DNA of 57,168 nucleotides from Actinomortierella ambigua (GCA_016098155.1 JAAAJB010000177.1:1-57168); one strand, 5' to 3'. Shown: positions 11,955 through 24,902, numbered from the stretch's first letter. Translations and numbers: made by a program. The notes: generated by a model not told the origin, from the sequence alone.

Positions 11955-12490
11955 GCTGGCGGTGATGTGAGAATGATCCTTGTGCTGGTTCCAGTGATGC
12001 CCTGTCCTTGCGTTGCAATGAAATGAGCATGTATTGTTACGCAGCCCAAAAAAAAAGAAAGAGAGGCCAAGGATTCGTGTTTGGTCTAAGCCACTGGGAC
12101 CTCTTTATTTTTTTCCTCCTCAGCCGTGAAAACCTTTTCAAAATTGATAAAAACAGAGGGGAGGGCGGGTAGGCCTTAACTCTCCACAGAGTCTGAACTT
12201 GGGTCACCTGGCTCTCCCTCCTACCAAAAATTCGACGAGCCAGTAAGACACCCTCATTTTGATGGAATATGAGCCGATAGGATGGTGTCAGTTCCTCGGT
12301 AAAGGTTGACATTGGCTGCCTCAACGAAAAAAAAAGCAACCCTCTCTACTTCTATACTAGTGTCGCGCTCTTGGCGAAAAATAAAAACAAAGTTGCCCAA
12401 GTCAGTGGAAGAGAGTAAAATTTTGTTCCGCCTCCCCCTTTTTATTTTCTTTGTCACACAACTCTACTGGGAAAAACGTTGAAATCAACA
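11955..12490. promoter_or_regulatory. Bidirectional promoter region RRP41 / NR2C2AP-like
   Basis: The 536 bp between the two divergent start codons should hold both promoters. No TATA box or clear factor site was recognised; there are AT-rich and oligo-A/T runs. Confidence 0.5.
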
Positions 12491-14413
12491 ATGACGAGTC
12501 TTCTCACATCAGACTGTCGCATCAAGTAAATGAAGAAATCTCTCATGCAAGGGACAACACCCTGAAAGCAAGGAAGAATGATAGGAGGAAAAAAAATTTC
12601 AAGTCTAATCGAAGCTCGATATGATGCATTGGTATTTTTTTTTTTTGCTAATTTGATCCGCTTAGAGTGAGCTCGGTCTTGAACCGCGAAACGACACTGT
12701 ATGGCAAGCAGTTCCTGACCGATGGCAATGAAGAGACTTGCTGGAACTCGGACTCTGTAAGTTGTAGGATTTTTTTTGATGCGCGAAAAAAAAAAAAACG
12801 CACACACACACACAATTCCCCTCTCCTAGAACAAAAGAACATCTCCACCAAAAAAGGATAAGGGGGGAAAGGGGTCCACGCCGCCTAGGGAGAGGTCGGG
12901 TTCTTTTTTAGTGGAGAGGAGTAGTAAGAAGGGTCGGTAGTATTATTACACCCTTAGCCCACTCAGCTACCACGAACTACCTCACCACTGCCACCCTTTT
13001 TGTGCCCAATTGCAGTCGCTGTGTATGTGTGTACTTCTTTTTCTTGTGTTTCCTCAAAGCGCCAATCGGACGAATCATGGGAGAAAAAAATCGCCTACTT
13101 GCCGAGACACATGACAATCCAAACATTTACGAATCGGATGGCGAGCCTTGGGATGTGTGATCAGGGCTTTGGGTACTTCTCTATTTTTTTCCTTATTGAG
13201 AGAGCGAGGGACCTTTATTCACTTTTTTTCTTCGAGTTTGGATACCCCATTACCTAAACCACAAAATGACCAAACGAGGAAAAATACCATACTGCTTCGC
13301 CAAGAGTAGGGATCACAAACACAAAGACAATGGAGACAAAAAAGAAGAGAACGAGAAAAAAACCCCGCGTCCTTTAGAGAAACATTGTATAATATTTCTT
13401 TGATTGCTTTATTGAAAGCTCGTGGTCGCAGGAGAGAAGAAAAAAAAAAGAAAACTCGTGATAGGGTACATACCACAATCTCCCTCGCGATTATTTTCCT
13501 TCGTTTCTCACGCAGGGGACAGTATCCGGAGGCTGTAAGGAGTGTAAAAGGAGGGAAGCAGGCGGGAGGTGTATGTACATGTTGTATGCAAAAGTGCCGC
13601 GCTCTTTCTCACTTTTGCAATAATCGAGTCATTGACGATCAAAGGCTGAATGTACATGAACACAACCGAAGCCAGGACACCTTTTTTTTTTTTTTGTCAT
13701 TTTGGTATCTCTCTCTATGGTGAGCAAAAGAGTTACAACCTTATATTTCCGAATTTTATTTCTTGTTCTTGCATGCCCGAGCTGGGTTCTTTTGACTCGC
13801 CCGCTCCTACCTCCTACCATTCGATCATTTCTTCTCTATCCATATCATACACAGATACACTCTCTGTCTTTCTACTCTTCCTGTTCTTCTTCTACATCTT
13901 CGACTCCTATGCGAGGGACCCTGATGAGCCTAAATCGAACAACCTGGCGAAAAAGGCAAAAAGGCAAGATACTAATATGCATGTTAAACACGACCTCTTT
14001 CTATCTCTTTTTTTTTTTTTTTTGTTATGGCGCAAAACCCCATTCTTTGTTGTTTGTCCTGGGCTGTGGGCTGTGGGCTGGGTGGTGGTGGGCAACTATA
14101 GGGAACACCACAGTTTATCGTAGTCGACTTTGGCCGTTCGGTCCTGATCAACACCATCCAATTGATGTTCCAAGGAGGCTTTGTCGGCAAATCGTGCCTG
14201 GTCCAGACCTGGCAGCCAGACAGTGGCGACTGGGCCGACATGACCCGGTTCTATCCCGAGGACATCAACCCCTTGCAGACATTCCCGATCGTGGTCGACG
14301 CGCCCTCGACGGCGGCGACGACGTCGCGTATCAAGATTGTCTTTGAGACGAGCACAGACTTTTTTGGACGGATCACCGTTTACAAACTGGATATCCTCGG
14401 CCAAGAAGCCTAA
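12491..14413 (+). CDS. NR2C2AP: NR2C2AP-like protein (F5/8 type C, discoidin-like fold)
   Basis: Three exons: 12491..12525, 12666..12756, 14102..14413, giving 145 aa (the human NR2C2-associated protein is of similar length). Key matches are VSSVLNR near residue 13, DGNEETCWNSD around 30-40, MFQGGF, FYPEDINPLQTFP and the C-terminal STDFFGR...Y.LDILG. The fold is a single galactose-binding/discoidin-like beta sandwich. The human protein was described as a partner of the nuclear receptor TR4. Fungi lack such receptors, so its basic role is unknown. Exon 1 has 11 codons and ends at a GTAAAT donor; the joint gives IKVSSVLN. Intron 2 is 1345 nt and contains only low-complexity sequence that I could recognise. 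Confidence 0.9.
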
Positions 14414-16645
14414 AGGAGCCAGAGAAGAAAAGAAAAAAAAAACAAAAAAAAAAACTCTACACACAATAGCGACGGATAACATAGATACCAAAAAAAAAAG
14501 AAGTCGATAGAATACAATAGAGATAGAGAGAAAGAAAGAAAAACAAAAAACTTCAGAGTTCTGTATCCTTTCAATAATACGAAGTGGCCATGATGTGAAT
14601 GAAATGGCACGCACCTTCCTTGGGGGTGGCCTTATCTCTACAAGCCTAAATGGTTAAAAGATTGGAAACTCGGAAAGTTTGTTCATGAGGCGATGCAGTT
14701 CCCATATTTTGGTGGGCTATGTGACGAGTAAACCGGACTGTGTGTAGTACAACCAGGAGGGGGAGAGAGAGTCAGACCTCAAGAAAGGAAGAAGATGATA
14801 GTGCACAGGAGAGAGAGAGTACGTGTGTGTGTGTATGGTTAGAGAGAGCGAGAGAGAGAGCCACAATGACTTTTTGACTGCTTTCCTTCTCTGGCTACAG
14901 AGCCTTTAGACAAGAGCTGACGAGATGCAGCTTTGTAAAGGCGCGAGATAGGCTAATAAGTGCAAGATCGATAGTAAGTGTGAGATACCGTAAGTCCTTC
15001 CTCTCTCCTTCCCTTCCCCCCTCCCCCTTCTCTCTCCCCTGCCCTACTACCCAATGGCCAAGAAAAACAAATTATGGTTAGGCCCTCTCGTCGAGCTTGT
15101 TACAATCTTAAATTGTGTTTCCGCTGCAGAGTTTTTTTTTATTTCGTGCAATTGTATCTTTTTTTTTAGATGCAAAGAAAAAACGTGGGAGTTGCCTGTG
15201 TACATGTGTGTGTTTGTGGAGGGAGAGAGAGGGGGGAGAGAGGGAAGAGGCGAGGAAGGGGGGTGGGGGACGAAGGAAAGGGAAGGAGAAATAGAGATGG
15301 AAGAGGGGAGACGAATGTATAATTGATACCTTTACCATATCCGTGACTCAAAAGTCTAAAGTCAAAAAAAGTCGCGCATCTGCACCATTGATGGAAAAAG
15401 ACGGGAGCAATCCCCTTGTACGCCTCTGCTCCATTGCTATGTGGAACAAAGAGGGAAAAAAAGGTCATGCTCTTCGCACCCTCATCGTTATGCATCGATC
15501 GTTATCGATGCGCGAACGGCGAAGAGGAGGACGAGAATGGAGGAGGAAGAGGGGAGGGAGGGCCGAAAAAAAAAGGGCGGAGGCAACACAGAAGTACTCG
15601 ACTGTACGACCTCTCCAACAGACTGATGCAACTTTCCCATTGTTCCCTTGTCACCCGGTAACATAGCGAAAGAAAAATAAAGACTCTTTCATTGCACAAG
15701 GTTTTTTTTAGAGTATGCAGGCAGGCATGCCTCCATGGGCCGTTTTGGGCGTATAGACAAGATGCGGATCAAATTCATCCGGGCCCACACTTGGCTGCAG
15801 AGTACGTCAGAGACAACATGCGTTGAAGCAAGCTTGAGCCAGTCCTTGGTCGCCCCTCCAATGATAGAGGACATGGATAGAACACCACAAAAAAAAACCG
15901 ACACAACACATGCAACACTCGAACAACACATACACACAAAAAAAAAACATACAAACACGCACACAAAAGGAAAATATTAAGGTCAAGAGGAAACTTGTTT
16001 TGCAGGTGCAACGTTGGGACCGAGTGAAAAAAAAAGAGGTCAACATGAGAAGATTGGAGAGAGCCTTTGATTTCGAAAAAAGTATATTGGAGACTACGGA
16101 ATGCATGGTCAACCAAAGAGATGAAAGTGTTGGTAGTGGTGGTGGGGGGGTACTGGTACTATACAGAAAAAGAGGACTAATACATACAGGGTGCGAGTAC
16201 GCAAAAAAAAAACGAAATAACGAAGAGAGGAAAAAAAAAACGCTTGATACGAAAGATAGAAGGGGGAGTTGTAAGGTAAGGTAAGGTGCTGACGTACACT
16301 GGTAATATGTGCACATCAGAAACATGAAAAAGAAAGGGGTGATATCTAAACCCCAAGAATGTGGATAGAGTTCCCGGAAGAACGAAATAGGGAGATCGAG
16401 AAATGGAAGGTAAGGCCGACAGCAAGGAAGACAGAGGAGGAGGGGGGAGTTTAGATAGGAGCATTCCTTTCCTCCCTCCCCCCATCCCTTCCCTCCTTCT
16501 CTTGCTCCTCCCTCGTCCCCCGCCTTTACCTCCCTGAGCACACAAAGAAAAAAAAGGGGGGGTAGAGCTGGGACATCATTGGTGTTGTCGCGGCTCTCAT
16601 GCTGGGTACTTTTTTTTGTGCGTGTTTTTTTTTCTGACCTCCGCT
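14414..16645. other. Intergenic between convergent genes, low complexity
   Basis: About 2.2 kb of AG- and T-rich sequence with short microsatellites (GT, AG, oligo-A). ORFs on both strands here are compositional artefacts; no domain or exon structure is seen. Confidence 0.6.
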
Positions 16646-19600
16646 TCAGAGTCCCTGGCTCGCATGCAGTTGTCGTTGCAGATCTTCGATCATCTGAGCC
16701 ATCCGTTGCTGCACCTCCATGTCTTGGCGCCGCTGCTGATCGAGTTGCTTGAGAGTGTACTTGATCGAGTTGAGCTCGTCCAAGACATCGCGGTATTGTT
16801 GCGCAGTCGGGGCTGTAGCCTCTTCCTCGTCCCCTCGTGGGGACATCAGGGCAGCGGGCGGTGCCGCATGGCTGTTGTTGGTACGACCGTGCAGTTGCGG
16901 TGGTGGTGGCAGCGGGTAGTTGGGCTTGAATGAACTCTGGCCGTACGACTGCTGATGCTGCGGGGGCTGTTGTTGCTGAGGCTGCTGTTGGGGGTGAGCC
17001 TGAGGAGGATGATGGTACCCGTGCGAGGATGCCTGGGTAGACTGGTCCATGTCCATTGCTCGCAGGGAGAGCGCAGGAGAGGGAACGGTGAGCGGCAAAG
17101 GGGTGGAAGCCGACGAAGCCGTCGTCGGCGAAGGCGCAGAAGTGTTGGGTCCCAATTGAATTGGCCGCGATTGGCGTTCGCCTGAGCTATCATAGCGGTC
17201 CATCACAGGGCTCTTCAACAATGGCGTCGGGCGCGGCTGCTGCAGGTGCTGAGACGCCGAGATCGCGTAGCGCATGTCCTGTCCTTGCTCGTTCTTAAAG
17301 ACTGGCTTGGGCATAGCAAAGTTGGACGATGGCGGTGAAGACGACGAAGGCTGCTGCTGAGGCGGAGGCTGCTGCTGCGAGCGAGGAGGCGCTGGATTCA
17401 TTCCTGCATCATTCAGCTGGAATCGTGATCCGAGACTGTCGGCACGGCCATGCTTCGCTGGGCGCTTGTAGCCATTGCCGTCGATATCGATAAAGTGTGC
17501 TGGGTTGGGTGGCCAACGGGGATGTGGTCCATCGGCCGGCTTTGAGGTCGGCGAAACAACCCCCGAAGGGTAGTAGTACTGACCTGAAGGTGCTGATGAC
17601 GAAGGAGGTGGAGGGTACGACGGGCTCGAGTGCGAGGGATGGATGGGTGATGGTAGTGTCGCATGAGCAGCACCGGGGTATTTGGACGAGAATCGATAGT
17701 CATGGTTGTCATCGTATCCACTGGCTGGGAAGGATGGTGTCGTTGGCGTCACCACTGTGGAGCTCTGGTTGGTCGAGGGCGGGCCTTGGGAGGTCGAGAT
17801 GGAAGGGGTCGAGTACTGAGAGCCATGTCGATAGTCCTCACCTCGCGTGGTTCTCACATCGCCACCACCACCACTACCACTGGTCTGCAAAGGTGGTTGT
17901 TGAGGATGGCCTGAAAGGGTGACTGTGCGCGAACGTCCACGACGAGAAGCAATGGCTCGCGGCGATCGGTATCCTCCCATGCGAGGCGAAGACTGCTGGG
18001 TCGACGGAGGCAGCGACGACTGGCGACCATGGCGTGCATGTCGATTTCGCTCCGACTCGCTCGGCTGATCTCTCATCTCATCGTCGTCGTCTTCGCCTCC
18101 CCGGCCACGGACGCTAGCACACATCAGCTCGTCCTCTTCGACCGATGCAGCACGTCGCTTGGCACGGTGTCCCTCCTGGTCATCGAGATATTCATCCTCA
18201 GACTCGGACATGCCTGATGCACTGTCTTCGTGCGAGGATGCATTGGAGATGTAGTCGTCATCGAGCTGATTCCCGCCTGCCTGTTTCATCAGCTGAATGA
18301 CCTGCTTGATCAAGTCGTCATTGGCCTCGCGCATCTCCTCTGGAATGTTGCCGCGATACATCCGCTCACGCAGCAGGTACGGCTTCACCATCCGGTTGAC
18401 GCGGCGGATGCACTGGCGCGCATGGACCTTCATGTTCAGGGCATCACGGATATCTTCCCACGCCTTGGCGACCTGGCCGACCTTTTGAGCAAACGGGTTC
18501 AACCGAATCGTCTCCACCAAAAGCCTACGGTCCGACTCCTCCGAGCGATACCGCCTCTTCTTCTGCATCCGCTTGAGAGCCTGGGGCTGGTTCATCATCT
18601 CAAACAGCTTCTCGAGCAGCTCCTTCTTTGTCCGCTGTTGCTCGTCCGTCCCAACTGGCTTGTCGCGCCCGGCGATGTAGGCCTGGATGATGTTGTCAAA
18701 CCGACGAGCGCACGTGCGAGCGCGGATGCCTTGTTCGCGTGAGATGGACTCCCATGCATGGGTCGTCTTGCGGATCGCGCAGTTGAACGGATCATGCTGC
18801 AACACGCTGCGCAGCAGCTTGATCTGGACCTCGATCGGCAAAGGCCCCTTGGGCGTACCTCGTGCCGATTGGATTACAATCCCGCTCCCCAAGGCTGCTG
18901 AACCATGCATGGCTACAGCCGCAGCACCATGAGATCCCTGGTTCCCCTCAAAGGACAGAGACTCCTTGCCTGCGTGCTTCATGCCACTGCTTGATCGGCT
19001 GTCGACCGACGACCGTGGGCTCCGGTTAGGCGATCCCGGACGAGGCCCTGACCGCGGCGACCGATCATCTGCATACGACTGAGATGGGCGGGGCGCAAGC
19101 GCCGGTAAAGGGCCTTCGTAGTGGTTGTAGCCATAGCCGTGGCGGTGATGAGTAGGCGGCGAGACTGGCATCGGTGTGGGCTGCTGGGTCTTGTTGGCTC
19201 CAGAGGGTACGTGTTCAAAAGTGGAGCGATATGGATCTGAAGAACCAGAATAGGAGACGGTACCGGTAGATCCGGCAGTGGAGGAGAATGAGGTGTTGTA
19301 GGCTGTCGGTGGCGAACGATAGGAAGATCGCTGGGGAGAAGAAGGCCGCTGCTGAAAGTGGAATGATGCCGATGAGCGCGACCACTGAGGCGAGCCTTGC
19401 GCATGGTGCTGGTGGTGATGATGATGCTGGTGGTGGTGCTGATAGGGGGATGACATGGGTGGGGCTCTTTCCATGGCTTCTGGGTCTGAGCCTTCGTCCG
19501 AAACAGAGTGGCGACGGTGCGTCCCCATCTCGCCATAGGTATGGCGGGGATACGGATATGGCGGAGCATGATTGGACGACGACGAGGACGGCAATGGGTA

Positions 19601-21602
19601 TCTTGGGTGGGAGGGTGGAAATGATGGATGCGCAGAGGTGGGCGAGGGCGAGGACGAGGGCAAATGGGGTAGTGATTGCTGCGCTGGAGAGAGAGGCGGC
19701 AGCTGGCGTTGTTGCGGCTGAGTGTGGCGACTAAACGTTTGGTGATGTGCATGCGAGTGCGGAGGTTGTTGGCTGTTTAGTTGAGCAAATAGAACGTAAA
19801 CAAAAACTCGGTCAGTTGAATGTTTGGTGTTTTAGTGTGTGTGAGTGTTGTATTTGGGGACTTGAGGTGTTTGGACACTCTCCCGGTTTACGCCCGCGTC
19901 AAAGTTCATCCTCGCAACAAATAACCAACATTTGGACAAGAGGAGATGCCATAGGTCCAACTGTATGCCCCAGCACACTAACGGTGATAACAAAGTCTCA
20001 ATGGCGGAATAGAGCTCATTCTGATAAAATTAAGGAGGTTGCAAAAAAATGTTCCCTGGAGACCTCGGGTCGGGAGTGAACGATAGGTAAGAGTCATTGT
20101 TGAATCAAGCCGCTGTCTGCGGGGCCATTGTTGACAATCAGAGCAACCTAGTTGACGCTTTTTTTTTTTTTTTTACTCCATGCGTGCATCCCTTTCCGTC
20201 CACCAAAAGTACAGAAGTCCACGCAATACCCAAAGGCGTGCTTCGTTGGGATGATCATCGTCGCCAACATGACAATAAAACCCTCCCGTCAAGCAACCTG
20301 TTCATCGCGCACTTTGCTCTCTCCCTCCTCTCCCCCCCTCTCCCTTCTCTCCACGGTCACAATTGAAACAAGTTTGCTTGTGTAGGGGATTGAAAATAAA
20401 ACAAAAAAAGAGATCTAGACTGCAAGCAGCCAACGTTGAGTTGAAGAGGGAGGAGGGGAGGTTGCGGAGGATGTGGGGGAGAGAGTGTCACACACACACA
20501 TACACACATACACACATACAGATACGAACAAAACAGTGTGAAAACAAAGGAAATCCCCCTTCCCCCCCCCCTCGAGGACCAGTCTTTTTGGCAATTACCT
20601 GGATGACACGTAAGACGAATTTGACGAATATGGGCGAGGCTGAAAAGGAGAGGGATGACCGTCATGTGTTCCGGTGGTGGTCTCACGATCGGAGTACGAA
20701 TGGATGTGAGCGGCAGGCGAGGGAGGAGATCCCCGCTGACGGGGCTGAGACTGCCGGTAGCGGTCATTGTACTCTGAGGGATCGCCCGGACGACTGTTGT
20801 CTCCGTCTTGCTGGGTCACGTACCGATCGTGGTTTGAACCTGAATTGAGATACCATGACCAAAAGAGGAATGTATAATGTATATGTAGAGAGAAAGAGCG
20901 GCGAAGAGTTTCCTCAGTTAGTCACATTTTTTTTTTTATATTTTTTGTGGATCCCTGTGCTTATCCGTGCTTCTTCCCTCCCCTTCATTACTGGCATGAG
21001 CAGATCAACCCCCTCCCCTCTTTTCTCAAAGTCTTACACATCAAGACCACCTTTGGACAAGCCCGGTCGCAAGGGCTGAAGCCATGTTTACCGCCACCTT
21101 CACTGCGTGTGGATACAGCCCAGTTGACCCATGCTTTACCAACAACAACAACAGCACCCCCACTCCCACCTCCACCCCCCTCCACCTACAAACAATTCGA
21201 GTGTTTGTGTTAAAGTGTACCTTGCTTGGCCTCCTCTTCTTCCTGGGCAAGTGCCAGTGCAAGACGTGAGAGGGACTCGAGGCGAGGCTCGGGCTGGTCT
21301 CTCTCTGGTCGATCTTGATCGTACTCAGGCTCACCACCACGTTGCTCTTTAGGCGAATGCATGGCAGGCTGCTGTTGGTTGGTATTGTTGTTATGACGAC
21401 GGTACTCGGACTGCGTTTCAGCATCCATGTCCGATGGATGATGCTTATTTGGAGCGGACAGTTGCGAGATTTTGAACGAGTCAAGATTCATGTCAAGATC
21501 TTCTGCCACGGTTTCAGTCGAATCGGTTGGCTCCATCTTAGTATCTGGGCTGGAAGGGATCGTCATCTTGTCGGCTATCAATGGTGCTTCTGCAATGGGC
21601 AT
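16646..21602 (-). CDS. 1249-aa protein with two tandem helical DNA-binding-like modules
   Basis: Three exons on the complement: 21221..21602, 20599..20839, 16646..19772, all in phase, giving 1249 aa. Most of the protein is disordered (Ser, Pro, Gln and His tracts). Two related modules lie at about residues 519-602 and 618-705. Each has LL near its start, then (D/N)PF, an AWE(S/D)I helix and an R.C.RR(F/V) helix, and each is followed by a short helical region. This looks like a tandem duplication of a Myb/trihelix-sized domain. An acidic patch (about 715-745) and basic segments follow, and the last 50 residues form a likely coiled coil (SIKYTLKQLDQQRRQDMEVQ). I infer a nuclear transcription or chromatin regulator; no named family is recognised. 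The start is the first ATG of the exon, just downstream of a possible 3' splice site (CTTTAG), so a 5' UTR intron is likely. Confidence 0.85.
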
Positions 21603-21861
21603 CAAGGGCTAAAGAGTGGACCGTTGGTGGATAAAGAAAATTAAAAAAAAAAAAAACGGCACTTGTTGTCGTTCGTTTTCTTGTTGGGAGGAATTGCCAG
21701 AAGCGAATGATGGACTGTCCGAAGAAAGAAATAAAAGAAGATGTGGAAGATGGTAAGGATGATGTCGAAGAGAGAGGGAGAGTGAGGAGGTAACAGAGCA
21801 AGGAAAGGAAGGCAAAGAAGGATTGATTATCTAGTGTGATCCAAGCGAGATCAGCGTTGCA

Positions 21862-22246
21862 AGGGGGGGGGGCAAGGGGGTGAGGAGAAAAGGGGGGGGG
21901 CAACATGCTGTGAACGCAGACGCGAATGCCAGCGCGGGTATGCGTGGAGCCNNNNNNNNNNNNNNNNNNNNNNNNNNNNNNNNNNNNNNNNNNNNNNNNN
22001 NNNNNNNNNNNNNNNNNNNNNNNNNNNNNNNNNNNNNNNNNNNNNNNNNNNNNNNNNNNNNNNNNNNNNNNNNNNNNNNNNNNNNNNNNNNNNNNNNNNN
22101 NNNNNNNNNNNNNNNNNNNNNNATAAAAAGGAAAAAAGACAAAGAGCCGGAGGGGATGGGTGGGGGGGGAGGGGGGAGAGGAGAAAAGGGGGGGGGCAAT
22201 ATGATGTGAACGAAGACGTGAATGCCAGTGTGTGTATGTGTGGAGC
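21862..22246. repeat. Diverged tandem copies flanking an assembly gap
   Basis: About 85 bp before the gap (G-run, GAGGAGAAAAG, GGCAACATG..TGTGAACG, GTGGAGC) reappear after it with substitutions (GGCAATATGATGTGAACG, GTGTGGAGC). They look like units of a minisatellite that the assembler could not bridge. Confidence 0.8.
21952..22122. other. Assembly gap (171 N)
   Basis: A run of unknown bases. The repeat copies on each side suggest a minisatellite of unknown true length. Confidence 0.99.
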
Positions 22247-22640
22247 AGAGGGAGGGAGACAAACTGACGAGCTAAAGAGAACAAGAGAAAATGGTGGACC
22301 GTGTTCTGTGGAGTAGGAGAGGGGGGAGGTGCAGCTGAAGGTGGGATCCAGAAAAGATGAAGGGTCACGCACGTTGAAGGGGGAGGGTGGCCGCGGCGAT
22401 GGGGAGGTTTTAGTTATAGAGTGTCGATGAAGACTGGAGATGGGGGGGATGGGGAGAAAGACCGAGGAGGATGGAGAGGAGAGAGGAGAGTAGTCAAGTA
22501 GCGAAAGCGAGGCACTTTAAACCGCACAGGACAGAGGAGGGGTGGTATAATGATGATGATGGGTGGTGGTAAAAGGAAGACTGGGTGAGGTGGTGAGTTT
22601 TTTGCATTACTCAGTCTTTGGAACGGAAAAAGGGGAGGGG

Positions 22641-24902
22641 GTGCGAAACGAGGGTCCCCTATTTAAAGGTTTCCGTTGTTTGTACCCATTTTCTGCCCTG
22701 AGAGTGTTGTATATGTGAAAGAGAAAGAGAATGAGTAAGTGAAGAGAGAGCTAAAGAATTCAGTTTTGAGTTATTGTAAAGGTTGTATGTGTTGGTTAGA
22801 AGTAGTAGTAGTAGAGTTGTATTCAACTCTAGGTGGGCGTGCGACAGAACAATATACAAATAGAAAAGTGCGAAGCACACTCTTCCCTCTTCTCTCTCAA
22901 CCAGCCAGCATTAAGAGTCTTGTTGCCACCACCCCACCCTATAGTGAGAACAGAAGGGCGACAACAATAACAAAGCGACCGATCGAATGTAGGGTCTGCA
23001 TGTATGTGTCAGTGAGGAAGGCTAGAGAGAAAATGAGAGAGACCGACCGACAGCGAGAGCAAAAACTCAACCTACGTTAATTCCAGCTTTGCTTTCCCCA
23101 AGAGTCTCCTCGTTCCCCCTTCCCCTCTCCCTTCCCACCAACATCCACACCCACAACCAGCCAGCCAACCATTCCACCTTTTGTTGTGCGCACAGCACAC
23201 TTTGCAGGGGTGGGATGGGACACAAATCTCCCTCCCCTACCCTGCCTTCCCCTCCCTTTCCCTCCCCTCCTTTTGGTGGATCTTCATCTTCCCCTCCCGA
23301 TCGTTTCTCTCGTGCACCCTCTTCGCCGTCGGAAGACGCACGAGCGCGGATTGTTGAGGACACGCTGTGGCAAAAGGTACCAATGAAGACGAATAGCGGA
23401 TATTTTCTACCTGTCGGAACAGAAAGAGTCTAACGAAAGGAAACCACGACTCTATGAGAAATACACACACTGAAAGCAGAACAGAGAAACAACAAAAAAA
23501 GCGGGGTAACGGAGTTAAAAGAATCACCTCCTTCTATTGTAGTGTGCAAAATAACGAGACGGAAAGCTTGGGTCATACTATGACACCTAAAGAGGGAGGT
23601 GGCTCCAGGGAAAGGGGGGGGTGGAGGGCGAATGTACTCAATGTAGAATGAGTGCAATGAGGAATGGCGTGTTCTGGTATATTCTGACCGAGAACCGGCG
23701 TTGTCGACCAGTGGAGGGTGAGTAGAGTAGCGTGTCTTAATGTGAGGAAACAAAGAATGAACACATGTCGGGTTCACTTCTTCCTCTCCCCAATGGAGTC
23801 TATGCCCAACCGATCAAACAATACCCAAACAACCAAAAAAGGGAGGATAGGCGACGTTTCGCCTGCCGGAGGGGAGAGGGAGGGAATAGAAGACACACAA
23901 AGCAGGATCAAACGAACGAACGAACGAACGAACGAATAACGAACGAACGAACGAACAAAAGAGGCAAACGACCATTGTGGGTTTTTGGGGAGGAAAGAGA
24001 GGTAGGAGGAGGGGGTGGGGGCAGGGGGTGGGGCAGGGATTGCATGCATGTGTCAATGACTCTGACGCGAACAAAAAAGCTTACGGTGACTCTCCGACCT
24101 GACTGGCTGATGACTACTGAACAGGAAGGAAGAAGAGTGAAAGACAATGAATAAGAAGAGCAAGTGAAAGTGACTGAGTGAGTTGAAGTGAGTGCGTGCG
24201 TGTGTGTTCTGTGAGAGACGGAGATGCGCCCAACGGAGTAAGGGGAGTGGGTGTCGTAAATTCAACGTTATGGAATTGCTGGAAAGTATGGAGTGATCAT
24301 CTCTCTTTCGCTTTTCATAGTACGTACAATGGAATGCGAGCCAAACACTGCGTGGCAAAATGGTCTACCCGAAAATTTGGGTGGCAAGTTAAAAAGGAAA
24401 GCTTGGCTTCTTACCCACGAACGAGCACATTGGCTCAGGTACCTTTCACTTTCCCCCCCCCCTCTCGCTCCCCCAACCGTCAGAGTCTATATACGTCAGG
24501 ACTTTTTTTTTTCTCCTTCTTTCAATGTCGTGGACGTTTGCTTCACGCCGACACACTTTGAGGTCTTGACCTTGGGAGAGGGAGGAAGAAAGGGCGGGGG
24601 AGGGGAGGGAATGTGTGCTTATTCACGCTTCTTTTGCATTCACCAAATGGAGAGGGCTGAAGCAGCGCATTGACTTGGGAGTACTATAGGCAAACGGTAC
24701 CTGAACCGGAGAGGGAAAGTGGGACGAAAGGTGTGGATGGGGAAGCAAGTTTTGCTGCTTGTTGTGGTGTGCCAACAACTACTACCTCAACTACAAAAAT
24801 ATAACAATTGCAATAACAATAACACTAACAATAACAAAAAAAAATATAGGGAGGCTAAACCGGGATTGACCTGGGGTTGGGTTGGGGTGACAGATTCGCA
24901 GC
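22641..24902. other. Gene-poor interval
   Basis: No convincing gene. A (CGAA)n repeat is at 23911-23956. One exon-like segment, 24321..24438 on plus, has a 3' splice site (TTTTCATAG) and a donor (CAG then GTACCT). It is open for 39 codons and could precede the candidate gene at 24903, but no homology is recognised. Confidence 0.5.
23911..23956. repeat. (CGAA)n microsatellite
   Basis: About eleven CGAA units with one interruption (CGAATAACGAA). Confidence 0.95.

Larger units (their letters stand above)
21603..22640. other. Promoter/5' region of the 1249-aa gene
   Basis: Purine-rich on the plus strand, so pyrimidine-rich on the coding (minus) strand, as in other promoters here. It includes the N gap and its flanking repeats. 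No gene is supported. Confidence 0.5.

Noticed and set aside
15807..16541. 244-codon minus-strand ORF
   Set aside because: Pyrimidine-rich low complexity (Leu/Ser/Phe/Pro) downstream of the 1249-aa gene, with no recognisable features.
21538..22372. ORFs running through the N gap
   Set aside because: They exist only because N is read as open frame.
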